Positions 56,257 through 64,000 of a stretch of 64,000 nt of DNA are shown one piece after another. This DNA is from Deltaproteobacteria bacterium. Lineage in GTDB: Bacteria > Desulfobacterota > Desulfomonilia > UBA1062. The stretch's first letter is position 1. Each line of letters begins with the position of its first letter. The DNA lies in contig JAHDKO010000051.1 of the NCBI GenBank assembly GCA_018436855.1, forward strand, positions 59,857 to 123,856. Direction: 5' to 3'. Position numbers and translations under genes: made by a program. The notes under the pieces were generated by a model. It was not told the origin of the DNA. It searched no databases and saw only the letters and a program-made list of their open reading frames with translations.

Positions 56257-57132
56257 TCACGAGGAAGACGAGAGCTTCTCGTAAAGCATCATGATGGTGT
56301 TCACATACACCTGGCTGTGATTATAGCACCAGATGGCCGTGCGTTTCTTCTCCTCGGCCGCGTCTTCCTTCCATCCGGCGCGCTTGAGGTAAAAGGCGAT
56401 GCTCGCCGTTGCGTCCTGCATATTGAACGGGTCACGTATCCCGTCATTGTCGCCGTCCACGCCGTATTCCATGAACGATGACGGGATGAACTGGGCCGGG
56501 CCCAGGGCTCCGGCAAAGGAACCCATGATGGCCAGCGGGTCGGTATTCAGGTCGCGGGCGATGAGGATCAGGTTGTACAGTTCGTTCAGTGCCCAGTTCG
56601 CCTTTTTCTGCGCCCTTGAGATCATGGCCTCGTCTTTGAGGGAAGGGTATTTATGGGTGTACGATTCCTGGATCTGCCTGAAGTAATCGGGGTCGAGGAG
56701 GGCGGCGAGGTTGGTGTACGCCGTGAACGTGTTGTACCGCATGGGGTAGGTTCCCAGCCTCGACTCAACGATGAGAATGGCGGTGATGACCTGCGGAGAG
56801 GTCCCGAAGCGCTTTTCCAGGGCGGAAAAGGTCTGGGCGTTCTCGATGATGTATTCCTTGCCCTTGGTGATATACTCCGGGGCGATATACATGTGGTCGG
56901 GCTGTTCTGCGGTTCCCTTGGGGCTCGAATGGAAGAGGTTCTTGATGACTACCTCGGGTGTGACGGTCAGCCTCTGGTCATTGAAAAGGGTCTGGACCTG
57001 GTCCTTTCCCAACCCCTTTTCCACCAGACGCTCACAGAGGTAGTTCATGGACGTTTCACCGAAGGGCCATGCCGTGGCGGGCAACAAGAATACGGTGAAT
57101 GCGGCAAGGATGTACAGCAAGGATGTTCTCAC
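56257..57132 (-). CDS. Lytic murein transglycosylase, MltB-like
   Basis: A 291-residue exported glycosidase. The signal peptide is residues 1-22 (ending ATAWP). The catalytic glutamate lies in ITAILIVESRLGTYP, and GSFAGALGPAQFIPSSF is the typical second block. No lipobox was seen, so it is probably periplasmic and soluble, unlike lipid-anchored MltB. It cleaves peptidoglycan glycan strands to 1,6-anhydro ends. Single gene. Confidence 0.9.
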   Translation of the reverse strand: MRTSLLYILAAFTVFLLPATAWPFGETSMNYLCERLVEKGLGKDQVQTLFNDQRLTVTPEVVIKNLFHSSPKGTAEQPDHMYIAPEYITKGKEYIIENAQTFSALEKRFGTSPQVITAILIVESRLGTYPMRYNTFTAYTNLAALLDPDYFRQIQESYTHKYPSLKDEAMISRAQKKANWALNELYNLILIARDLNTDPLAIMGSFAGALGPAQFIPSSFMEYGVDGDNDGIRDPFNMQDATASIAFYLKRAGWKEDAAEEKKRTAIWCYNHSQVYVNTIMMLYEKLSSSS

Positions 57133-57433
57133 GTATTTCTCCCTTCAAGACAGTATTATGCCCACTCACAGGTAAGAATTCATTTCATTTGGAAGAACCC
57201 TATCATACCGTTTTGCGGCATTGAGCACAAGGCCCTTTCTTTTTGTGCGGGCACGACTGCTCCTCTGTCCCCATGGGTGGGATCACGGCCGGAAGATGCG
57301 CACCAGGGGGGGACGGGGCACATCCCCGTTGGAAGCTTTTCGGCTTGAAGCCGGGCCTCAAGGGCTTGCCCTTCGAATGTCAATGCCATTGATTCTTGAC
57401 TTGCTCTTCTAAAGAGGCATACAACCTTGCTGT
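57133..57433. other. Divergent intergenic region with two palindromes
   Basis: About 300 bases between two outward-facing genes. CGGCTT-G-AAGCCG (57341-57353) and AAGGGC-TT-GCCCTT (57360-57373) lie side by side upstream of the biotin carboxylase gene. They may be operators or a hairpin pair; no coding content is supported. Confidence 0.5.
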
Positions 57434-58768
57434 ATGAAGAGGCTTCTGATTGCGAACCGGGGCGAGGTCGTTGTGAGGGTGCTCAGGACGGCCAGAGAGA
57501 TGGGGCTGGAAACCATCGTCGTGTATTCCGAGGCCGACCGGGACATGGAGTACCTGTCGTACGCAGACGAGGCGGTCCAGATCGGTCCTGCACAGCCGTC
57601 GAAGAGCTACCTGAACATCGAGTCCATCATCAGTGCGGCCCTGGTCTGGAAGGCGAACGCCATCCATCCGGGCTACGGCTTTCTGTCGGAAAACCCCAGT
57701 TTCGCCGCCCTGTGCGAGGAGAACGGTATCGCCTTTATCGGCCCTTCCAGCACAGCATTGAGGACCATCGGAAACAAGTCGAGGACCAAGCAGGTCGTCA
57801 AGTCGCTGAACATCCCCACCATCCCCGGCTCCTACAGCATGATCTCCAATGTCGACCAGATCATCACCATGGCCAAGCAGCTCGGGATGCCGGTGATCCT
57901 CAAGTCGCTCTATGGAGGCGGCGGCAGGGGGATGAAGGTCGCCTATGACGAAAACCAGCTCCGCCAGCAGTTCGCCAGCGTCAGCAGCGAGGCGAACGCG
58001 GCGTTCGGCCGCAACGAGGTGTACATGGAGCACTATCTTTCCTGCCCCCGGCACCTGGAGGTGCAGATCCTCGCGGACGGGCAGGGCGGAATCCAGGTGC
58101 TGGGCGACCGGGAATGCTCCATCCAGCGACGCCATCAGAAGATCATCGAAGAGGCCCCCATACCCAATATCGATACCAAGACCCGCGACAATCTCTGGAA
58201 ATGGTCCGAACAGATCATCGGCGCCATCGGGTTCAGGGGCCTGGGGACCGTGGAATATCTCATGGATCAGGACGGGAACACCTATTTCCTGGAGATCAAC
58301 GGACGGCTCCAGGTGGAGCACCCGGTGACGGAGATGGTGACCGGCATCGACATGGTGAGAGAACAGCTCATGGTCGCCGCGGGCTCCCTGTTGAGCACCG
58401 GCGGTGTCAGCATCAGCGGCCACGCCATCGAATGCCGGGTCAATGCCGAGAATCCGGCCAAGAACTTCATGCCCACCACCGGGACAGTCACCTCCGTGCG
58501 TCTGCCGGGGGGACCGGGAACCAGGGTGGACACCCACCTGTTCCCCAACTGCGTCATCAGCTCGTACTACGACCCCCTTCTGGTCAAGCTCATCGCCCAC
58601 AACAGCACCCGGGCCAGGGCCTTGAAGCGCATGACGCGGATGCTGAACGAAACGCGGATCGAAGGCGTCATCACCAACATCGATCTGCTGCTCAGGCTGC
58701 TCGCCAACGATCAGTTCCTCTCGGGAAACGGCGACACCTCTCTGGTCATGCAACTGGTGAAGAAGTAG
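57434..58768 (+). CDS. accC: Biotin carboxylase (AccC type)
   Basis: A 444-residue ATP-grasp biotin carboxylase. Conserved: RLLIANRGE, HPGYGFLSEN, the ATP loop GGGGRGMK, and RLQVEHPVTEMV. It would carboxylate biotin on a carrier domain. No BCCP or carboxyltransferase gene lies beside it, so it must act with subunits encoded elsewhere or serve another acyl-CoA carboxylase. The first conserved residues begin directly at this ATG. Confidence 0.9.
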   Translation: MKRLLIANRGEVVVRVLRTAREMGLETIVVYSEADRDMEYLSYADEAVQIGPAQPSKSYLNIESIISAALVWKANAIHPGYGFLSENPSFAALCEENGIAFIGPSSTALRTIGNKSRTKQVVKSLNIPTIPGSYSMISNVDQIITMAKQLGMPVILKSLYGGGGRGMKVAYDENQLRQQFASVSSEANAAFGRNEVYMEHYLSCPRHLEVQILADGQGGIQVLGDRECSIQRRHQKIIEEAPIPNIDTKTRDNLWKWSEQIIGAIGFRGLGTVEYLMDQDGNTYFLEINGRLQVEHPVTEMVTGIDMVREQLMVAAGSLLSTGGVSISGHAIECRVNAENPAKNFMPTTGTVTSVRLPGGPGTRVDTHLFPNCVISSYYDPLLVKLIAHNSTRARALKRMTRMLNETRIEGVITNIDLLLRLLANDQFLSGNGDTSLVMQLVKK

Positions 58769-59207
58769 CCACCCTTTTTTCTCTCCTGCACCATGTTCAC
58801 ACCCATCATGGGAATGGTTTCCGATCTGATCGGCCTCGAGGGCGCGTTTTGTGCAGCCGTGCCGGCGATCGCCGCGGGTACCGGAATTTATCTCCGCATC
58901 TCCCGGAAGACGTGCAGGGGTTGTACAAGGGGGGATTCCCCGGGCCCAAAGGCAAGGGGATCATGCCGTGACAGGGAACGGGGAGAGGCCTTCCCCGTGT
59001 TGCACTTTCACTCCCGGACGTTATTATGGAAAAAACATATGAATACCTGTCCTTCAACCAGCCGGCAAGCATCATGCCGGAGGATTTCAGGACAGGCCGC
59101 CGGATGATCGGTCTCCGGTGTATGTGTTTGTAAAAGGCGGCCTTCCGCCGGCAGGCCGCCTCCATGACTTTTTGAACGATGCGATTTAAGAGAGCGGGGG
59201 TTGACCA
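58769..59207. other. Structured intergenic region ahead of the 86-residue gene
   Basis: A 439-base gap. Its right half has strong RNA-like structure. An outer stem is CCTGTCCT/AGGACAGG (59046-59053 with 59089-59096) enclosing CCGGCA/TGCCGG (59062-59067 with 59075-59080). A separate hairpin AGGCGGCCT/AGGCCGCCT (59135-59143 with 59153-59161) is followed by TTTTT at 59169-59173. A 35-codon frame (59026-59133, beginning MEKTYEYLSF) overlaps the first part. This could be a regulatory leader, a small RNA with terminator, or a small gene with terminator. Confidence 0.5.
59135..59173 (+). terminator. Terminator-like hairpin ahead of the 86-residue gene
   Basis: Nine-base perfect arms AGGCGGCCT and AGGCCGCCT around TCCGCCGGC, with a TTTTT run starting eight bases after the stem. 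The gap before the T-run is longer than in a standard intrinsic terminator. Confidence 0.5.
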
Positions 59208-59468
59208 ATGAAGGAGCACTTCTACAAGCTCGTCGAGGGCGACATGAAAAAGGGCAGGGCCAAGGCCTACATCGTGGAGAACGGACACTACCGGGAGATT
59301 CAGGTTCTTATCGCCGACGGCGTGCCGGTCGATTATAAGAACGCGCCGTACCAGCCGGACGGCAGGATTGTCTCCATCCCTGGATTCCCGGAGCCCGAGT
59401 ATGCGTCGTTCGGGTTCGGGGAGATCCTGGTGGCACTGGACAACACGAAATTCTACAGCTATCGCTAG
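59208..59468 (+). CDS. Unassigned 86-residue protein
   Basis: I do not recognise this family. The protein is soluble, with a rich mixture of charged and aromatic residues (MKEHFYKLVEGDMKKGRAKA, FPEPEYASFGFGEILVAL). No cysteine pair, signal peptide or membrane segment is present. It has its own start after GGGGGTTGACC-type sequence and converges with the AIR-synthase-like gene, overlapping its end by four bases. It is preceded by the structured gap described above. Confidence 0.6.
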   Translation: MKEHFYKLVEGDMKKGRAKAYIVENGHYREIQVLIADGVPVDYKNAPYQPDGRIVSIPGFPEPEYASFGFGEILVALDNTKFYSYR

Positions 59469-60502
59469 GACGAAGAGAAGATCTTGGTGACCTCGTCGGC
59501 CGGGAATTCCGGCAGACCGGTCCTGGCTCCGTCCTGGACGAGGACCATGTCCCGGGCCTCGGTGAGGCGGCCGATGATCGAGCCCTCGATCCCGTTTTCG
59601 GCCCACGCGGCGACGATCCCCTCAGCGCTCTTCTCCTGGCAGCAGACCATCAGAGAGCCCGAGGCCAGGGCGCCCAGGGGGTCGATGGAGAACCGGGGCA
59701 GGATTTTCTCCGCGATCGGCAGCACCGGGATACGATCCGCATAGACTTCCACCCCGCACCCGCTCGCCAGGGCCAGTTCTCTCAGGCCGGTGGCGAGCCC
59801 GCCTTCGGTGGGGTCGTGCATGGCTGTCACACCCCCGTGGCCCCAGGCGAGCCGGGCCTCCTTGAAGATGCTGATGCCCGGGTCGTGGATGAGCGAGCGG
59901 GCCTCAGTCAGCGCCTGCTCGTCGATGTCGAGCCGGTGGGACGCCTCGGAGGCGATGACGGCCACGGCCTCGATGGGGATCCGCTTCGACAGAAGGATGA
60001 GATCCCCCGGTCCGGCACCCGAAGGACGGGACAGCGCCCCTTCTCCCATAACCCCGATCATGAAGCCCACCGCCAGGGGGCGCTCGATGCCGTGGGTGAT
60101 CTCGGTATGCCCTCCGATCAGGGTGACGTCCATGGCCGCGCACGCCTGCCTGAGGTCGGAGAACAGATCTTCCACCGAGGCGGGGGTGGTCGAGCCGGCC
60201 GGGAGCAGGAAGGTCACCAGGAGATACCGGGGAATGCCTCCCATGCAGGCGATGTCGTTGGAGTTTACGGTCACGAGATACCGGGATATGTTCTCGCTGG
60301 TAAAGGTGATGGGGTCGGTCTTGAACACCAGGATCTGCTCGCCGAAACGTACTACCGCGGCGTCCACTCCGATGCCGGGGCCGGCCAGAATGTTCGGGTC
60401 GCCCGAGGGTATGCCCCTGAGCAGTTTTTCCAGCAGAGGCAGAGGCAGCTTGCCCACCGGGAGCGGTTCTCTACCCACGGCTTTCGCTCTCGATATACGC
60501 AT
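59465..60502 (-). CDS. AIR synthase / HypE-like ATP-binding protein
   Basis: A 345-residue member of the PurM-HypE-ThiL-SelD fold. It has GIGVDAAVVRFGEQILVFKTDPITF, a VNSNDIACMGG metal/ATP loop, and GGHTEITHGI. It lacks the C-terminal Pro-x-x-Cys tail of HypE, and no hydrogenase genes are near, so it is not a true HypE. It overlaps the end of folE2, suggesting a link to queuosine/pterin metabolism, but the role is unknown. The ATG at 60502 is preferred over a Met nine residues upstream. Confidence 0.8.
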   Translation of the reverse strand: MRISRAKAVGREPLPVGKLPLPLLEKLLRGIPSGDPNILAGPGIGVDAAVVRFGEQILVFKTDPITFTSENISRYLVTVNSNDIACMGGIPRYLLVTFLLPAGSTTPASVEDLFSDLRQACAAMDVTLIGGHTEITHGIERPLAVGFMIGVMGEGALSRPSGAGPGDLILLSKRIPIEAVAVIASEASHRLDIDEQALTEARSLIHDPGISIFKEARLAWGHGGVTAMHDPTEGGLATGLRELALASGCGVEVYADRIPVLPIAEKILPRFSIDPLGALASGSLMVCCQEKSAEGIVAAWAENGIEGSIIGRLTEARDMVLVQDGARTGLPEFPADEVTKIFSSS

Positions 60503-61244
60503 ATGCGCTGTGGTTGTGGATGCTCTCATAGTTCTCGGCCTCCACCGAAAACCATGAAAACTCGTTCCTGGTGCTCAACGACGCGGCCGCGAGCCGCACC
60601 ACGTCTTCCACGAACATGGGGTGCTCATAAGCATACTCGGTGACATACTTCTCATCGGGCCGCTTGAGGATGGGATACACCGGGCTCGAAGCGCACCGCT
60701 CGACGAGATCGATGAGGTCCTCGATCCAGAAGAACCGCTCGTAGCAAACCTCCACGGTCACGAGCCCGCGCTGGTTGTGCGCGCCGTACGCGCTGATCTC
60801 CTTGGAGCAGGGGCAGAGTGTCTGCACCGGGACCTTCACCATCACCCTGAACTCCCGCTTCTTCCCCACCATGCCCATGAGACGGCAGCGGTACTCCATC
60901 AGACCCACGGAGCCGGTGACCGGAGCGCTCTTTTCGATGAAATAGGGAAAGTCCACCTCCATGTGCGCGCTCTCCGCCTCCAGGGCGGTGCGGATCTCGT
61001 TCAGGATATGCTCGAAGTTCTTGATGTGGATGTTGTCGCGGTGCTCGTTGAGCACCTCGATGAATCGGCTCATGTGGGTCCCCTTGAACACCCGGGGCAG
61101 ATCGACATAGAGATTTATGGACGCCACCGTATCTTGCCGGCCCTTGAGCTTGTCCGAGACCACGATGGGGTACGAGATCCCCTTCACGCCGACCTTCTGG
61201 ATGTACAGCGGGTTTTCCGGCCTCTCCTTCTGGACGTCCTTCAT
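60471..61244 (-). CDS. folE2: GTP cyclohydrolase I type B (FolE2)
   Basis: A 257-residue zinc-independent GTP cyclohydrolase, giving dihydroneopterin triphosphate for folate or queuosine. Conserved: PVQTLCPCSKEISAYGAHNQRG with the active-site cysteine, and EYAYEHPMFVEDVVR. The ATG at 61244 lies two bases after the queD stop; a longer frame into that gene was rejected. Use of FolE2 suits metal-limited or anaerobic cells. Confidence 0.92.
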   Translation of the reverse strand: MKDVQKERPENPLYIQKVGVKGISYPIVVSDKLKGRQDTVASINLYVDLPRVFKGTHMSRFIEVLNEHRDNIHIKNFEHILNEIRTALEAESAHMEVDFPYFIEKSAPVTGSVGLMEYRCRLMGMVGKKREFRVMVKVPVQTLCPCSKEISAYGAHNQRGLVTVEVCYERFFWIEDLIDLVERCASSPVYPILKRPDEKYVTEYAYEHPMFVEDVVRLAAASLSTRNEFSWFSVEAENYESIHNHSAYAYIESESRG

Positions 61245-61246
61245 GG

Positions 61247-61618
61247 TCACGCGTCTCCGCTGAAAGACACGCAGCAGGTATCGTTCTCCCACACCACCAC
61301 CTCGTGGAGCTTGAGCGGTTTTTCGATGGAGGGGGACAGGGAGGTGAAGATGTGCCGGGCGATATTCTCGGCCGAGGGATTCTGCTCGCCGAAGGGCTCG
61401 ATCTCGTTGAGATACCGGTGGTCGAGCCCGGCCAGAATCCCTTTCACGAGCTGCTTGAGCTCGCGGAAGTCCATGACGACCCCCATGGAATCGAGCTCCC
61501 GTGACGACACGGTGACCTCCACGCGGTAGTTGTGCCCGTGGAGCCTCTCGCAGTCGCCCCGGTAGCCGCGCAGGCTGTGGGCCGCGCTGAACGTGTCTAT
61601 GACTTTTGCTTTGAACAT
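61247..61618 (-). CDS. queD: 6-carboxy-5,6,7,8-tetrahydropterin synthase (QueD)
   Basis: A 123-residue T-fold enzyme for queuosine precursor synthesis. Zinc ligands H14, H27 and H29 (FSAAHSL, LHGHNY) and the catalytic C23 (GDCERL) are present. ATG at 61618 starts the typical MFKAKVIDTF; upstream in-frame Met residues lack support. It heads a queD-folE2 unit, giving two steps from GTP toward preQ0. Confidence 0.9.
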   Translation of the reverse strand: MFKAKVIDTFSAAHSLRGYRGDCERLHGHNYRVEVTVSSRELDSMGVVMDFRELKQLVKGILAGLDHRYLNEIEPFGEQNPSAENIARHIFTSLSPSIEKPLKLHEVVVWENDTCCVSFSGDA

Positions 61619-61965
61619 GTGACGTACATAGTACACAAAAAGACAGCTGTGCAATATGAGAATCGCCTTCCGGGGGCTCCGGCCCGCGGCATCCTGCTGA
61701 AGGCCTTTTTTCTGATCCGGCAGACAAGCAATGATCCGAGTCCCGGGAAGGGGCCATATGTGTTTCGGAGAACCAGATGCCGGAGCGGTTCAGGCGCGTC
61801 ACGGGATCCGCCGGTCGGGAGGGGGATTTTTTCATAAAGGTTTTGGGCGCTTGCGGACGGTCCCGGCAGAAGAGGGTCTTGTTTTCGCATGTTTTTTGAT
61901 ATATCAGAACTCTTAAGAGATCATGAGGAAGCAAAAGATCATGAGAAAGAGGCAGATCGTTTTCG
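61619..61965. other. Divergent intergenic region queD/phoH
   Basis: About 350 bases between two outward-facing genes. I looked for a preQ1 riboswitch ahead of queD by comparing with the preQ1-I pattern and did not find one. No coding sequence is supported. Confidence 0.5.
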
Positions 61966-62922
61966 ATGCCAAGCGTTGAATTTCCAGATCCGTACATACT
62001 GCGTCAGCTCGCCGGGGACAGCTGCTCCCATCTGAAGATCATCGAGGAATCCATCGGGGTCAAGTGCTCGCTCAAGGGCAACACCATCGAGCTCTCGGGT
62101 GAGGATTACGATGTCGAGCTCGCGGAGCACGCCCTGAAAGACCTCTACAAGCTCATCAAGGGCGGCTTCCCCCTCTATCCGGACGACGTGTGGTACGCGG
62201 TGAGGATGCTGGCCAAAGACCGCAACGTCAACCTGGAAGACGTGTTCAAGGACAGCATCTACATCTCGTCCACCAAGAAGGTCATCGTACCCAAGAGCCT
62301 GCAGCAGAAGCGCTATGTCGACTCCATGCGCGTCAAGGACGTGCTCTTCGGCATCGGGCCCGCCGGCACGGGCAAGACCTACCTGGCACTGGCCATGGGG
62401 GTGTCCCATCTCCTGAAGAAGAAGGTGGAGCGGATCATCCTGACCAGGCCGGCCGTGGAGGCGGGCGAGAAGCTCGGATTTCTGCCCGGCGATCTCCTGG
62501 AAAAGGTGAACCCGTACTTGAGGCCGCTCTACGACGCGCTGTATGACATGCTCGAGCACGACCACGTGCTGAGGCTCATCAGCAGGGACCAGATCGAGGT
62601 GGCGCCGCTCGCGTTCATGCGGGGCAGGACCCTGAATGATGCCTTCATCATCCTCGACGAGGCCCAGAACACCACCTCCGAGCAGATGAAGATGTTTCTG
62701 ACCCGGCTCGGGTACAACTCCAAGGCGGTCATCACCGGCGACATCACCCAGATCGACCTGCCTTCGGGGGTGAAGTCCGGCCTCATCGAGGCCGACCAGA
62801 TTCTCAAGGGCATCGACGAGATCGGCTTCACCTATTTCAGCGAGGACGACGTGGTCCGCCACAAGGTGGTGGCGAAGATCATCAAGGCCTACGAGAGGTA
62901 CTCGCCCAATGGTACTCATTGA
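61966..62922 (+). CDS. phoH: PhoH-like ATPase
   Basis: A 318-residue PhoH-like (YbeZ) nucleotide-binding protein with an N-terminal KH-type segment ([15 protein letters not shown]), Walker [12 protein letters not shown] and Walker [10 protein letters not shown]. It acts with YbeY in rRNA and stress-related RNA processing in other bacteria. Its end overlaps the ybeY start by 14 bases. Confidence 0.92.
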   Translation: MPSVEFPDPYILRQLAGDSCSHLKIIEESIGVKCSLKGNTIELSGEDYDVELAEHALKDLYKLIKGGFPLYPDDVWYAVRMLAKDRNVNLEDVFKDSIYISSTKKVIVPKSLQQKRYVDSMRVKDVLFGIGPAGTGKTYLALAMGVSHLLKKKVERIILTRPAVEAGEKLGFLPGDLLEKVNPYLRPLYDALYDMLEHDHVLRLISRDQIEVAPLAFMRGRTLNDAFIILDEAQNTTSEQMKMFLTRLGYNSKAVITGDITQIDLPSGVKSGLIEADQILKGIDEIGFTYFSEDDVVRHKVVAKIIKAYERYSPNGTH

Positions 62923-63349
62923 CGTGCAGAACATCCAGAGCCGGTTTCCGATCGACGACATTCCGCTGGGCGAATGGGCGTCCCGGGCGCTTGAGATGCT
63001 CGGCAGGCAGGACGCGGAGCTGTCGGTGGTGGTCACCGACAACGAGCAGATCCGGGATCTCAACAGGGCCTATCTGGACCGGGACCGCCCCACCAATGTC
63101 ATCTCCTTTCCCCAGCAGGAGGGCGAGGGCCCCGGTGGAGAGCACCTGGGCGACGTGGTGATATCCATCGAAAAGGCGTTCCAGGAGGCGCAGGAGTCCG
63201 GGATGAGGCTCGGCGAGCGGATGCTCGAGCTCCTCGTGCACGGCATCTGCCACCTGACCGGGTATAATCACGAAGGCGTGTCCGAGGAGATGACCAGGGA
63301 GATGGAAGAAGTCGAAGATCGTCTCTGCAGAGAGCTCCTGGGTGAATAA
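62909..63349 (+). CDS. ybeY: Endoribonuclease YbeY
   Basis: A 146-residue zinc endoribonuclease required for 16S rRNA 3'-end processing and ribosome quality control. The metal motif H-G-x-x-H-L-x-G-Y-x-H is visible as [12 protein letters not shown], and RPTNVISFP is conserved. Starts within the end of phoH. Confidence 0.94.
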   Translation: MVLIDVQNIQSRFPIDDIPLGEWASRALEMLGRQDAELSVVVTDNEQIRDLNRAYLDRDRPTNVISFPQQEGEGPGGEHLGDVVISIEKAFQEAQESGMRLGERMLELLVHGICHLTGYNHEGVSEEMTREMEEVEDRLCRELLGE

Positions 63350-63526
63350 TGATGAAGCGGGCAAAAGCGCCTGGCGGGCGGATGAGGGCCTCGGGCGGGC
63401 TGACCCCGGCCGGGCGGGTTTTAGAAGCGTCACGGAATCGTTGATCGTGTCGGCGGCGGGGGAAAGTATCGGATAATGATTGTGTATTCCCCTGCTTAGA
63501 GGGTGCGAAAGCCGGAGAAAAAATGC

Positions 63527-63555
63527 TTGCCATGCCATATACCCTCTGCTATAAG
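63527..63555 (+). promoter_or_regulatory. Promoter of the tRNA cluster
   Basis: TTGCCA (63527-63532), 17-base spacer, TATAAG (63550-63555), just ahead of tRNA-Pro at 63565. Confidence 0.7.
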
Positions 63556-63564
63556 GCTGCTCTA

Positions 63565-63645
<81 letters not shown>

Positions 63646-63657
63646 CAGGTTGGATGG

Positions 63658-63731
<74 letters not shown>

Positions 63732-63743
63732 CTTAGAGCTTAT

Positions 63744-63820
63744 GGTGAGTGTAGCTCAGTTGGTAGAGCGCAGGATTGTGGCTCCTGTGGCCGAGGGTTC
63801 GATCCCCTTCACTCACCCCA
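63744..63820 (+). tRNA. tRNA-His (anticodon GTG)
   Basis: Acceptor GTGAGTG/CACTCAC, with the G-1 and C73 pair that marks tRNA-His, anticodon GTG in CAGGA/TCCTG, and CCA encoded. Confidence 0.95.
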
Positions 63821-63835
63821 CAATTTGTGTTATAA

Positions 63836-63912
63836 GCGCCCGTAGCTCAGTTGGATAGAGCGTCGGACTTCGAATCCGCAGGTCGGGCGTTCGAGTCGCC
63901 CCGGGCGTACCA
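63836..63912 (+). tRNA. tRNA-Arg (anticodon TCG)
   Basis: Acceptor GCGCCCG/CGGGCGT (first pair G-T), anticodon loop CTTCGAA giving TCG, T-loop TTCGAGT, CCA encoded. Confidence 0.93.
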
Positions 63913-63923
63913 AAGTACGATTT

Positions 63924-63999
63924 GGGCCATTAGCTCAACTGGTAGAGCAACTGACTCTTAATCAGTAGGTCCCAGGTTCGAGTCCTGGATGGCCCACCA
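63924..63999 (+). tRNA. tRNA-Lys (anticodon CTT)
   Basis: Acceptor GGGCCAT/ATGGCCC, anticodon stem ACTGA/TCAGT with CTT, T-loop TTCGAGT, CCA encoded. Confidence 0.94.
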
Positions 64000-64000
64000 A

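Noticed and set aside
59465..60502. True hydrogenase maturation protein HypE
   Set aside because: The C-terminal Pro-x-x-Cys tail is missing and no other hyp or hydrogenase genes are present.
61619..61965. preQ1 riboswitch ahead of queD
   Set aside because: The compact stem-loop and A-rich tail expected of preQ1-I were not found on the minus strand.

Overview
The window is 64 kb of GC-rich bacterial chromosome, densely packed on both strands. Gene content points to an anaerobic Gram-negative bacterium of the deltaproteobacterial / Desulfobacterota type. It encodes ferredoxin-linked 2-oxoacid oxidoreductase with phenylacetate-CoA ligase, an oxygen-sensitive 4-hydroxybutyryl-CoA dehydratase-type enzyme, a zinc-independent GTP cyclohydrolase (FolE2), sigma-54 enhancer-binding regulation, outer-membrane beta-barrels and lipoproteins. 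No phage, insertion sequence or CRISPR array was seen. The species cannot be named from the sequence alone.

Layout. 1-9.9 kb: signalling and accessory genes (GGDEF cyclase, a six-PAS histidine kinase, diacylglycerol kinase, a broken erythromycin-esterase gene, an alpha/beta hydrolase, an SDR oxidoreductase, a lipoprotein, an HD-GYP phosphodiesterase). 10.4-14.4 kb: DUF4382 lipoprotein, a PPOX/phosphoribosyltransferase pair and a five-repeat S1-domain protein. 15-31.1 kb: a catabolic module. 31.4-33.5 kb: small accessory genes and a phenylacetate-CoA ligase. 33.9-36.3 kb: pgk-tpiA-secG. 37.2-40.2 kb: a ferredoxin/korABC/ACT operon. 40.5-44.9 kb: three hsp20 genes and clpB. 44.9-50.7 kb: mixed housekeeping genes, two tandem paralogous beta-barrels and an M48 protease. 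51-56.2 kb: an isoprenoid operon (ispA-dxs-tlyA-ispH), in which IspH carries a large C-terminal membrane domain. 56.3-63.3 kb: a lytic transglycosylase, an orphan biotin carboxylase, an AIR-synthase-like gene, folE2-queD and phoH-ybeY. 63.56-64 kb: five tRNA genes (Pro-Arg-His-Arg-Lys).

The most coherent system is the 15-31 kb module. A PAS sigma-54 activator and a sodium:solute symporter flank a 0.7 kb control region with a sigma-54-type -24/-12 element and three copies of a 14-bp dyad (ATGCAATNNYGCAT). Downstream are a 4-hydroxybutyryl-CoA dehydratase family protein, an unrecognised small CxxC/CxxxC protein, a CoA-transferase, an iron-type alcohol dehydrogenase, a GABA-type aminotransferase, a complete branched-chain-type ABC transporter and glutamate dehydrogenase. 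Read together they spell out 4-aminobutyrate uptake, transamination to succinate semialdehyde, reduction to 4-hydroxybutyrate, CoA transfer, dehydration to crotonyl-CoA, and regeneration of 2-oxoglutarate. Each step follows from family membership; the substrate and the operon logic are inferred.
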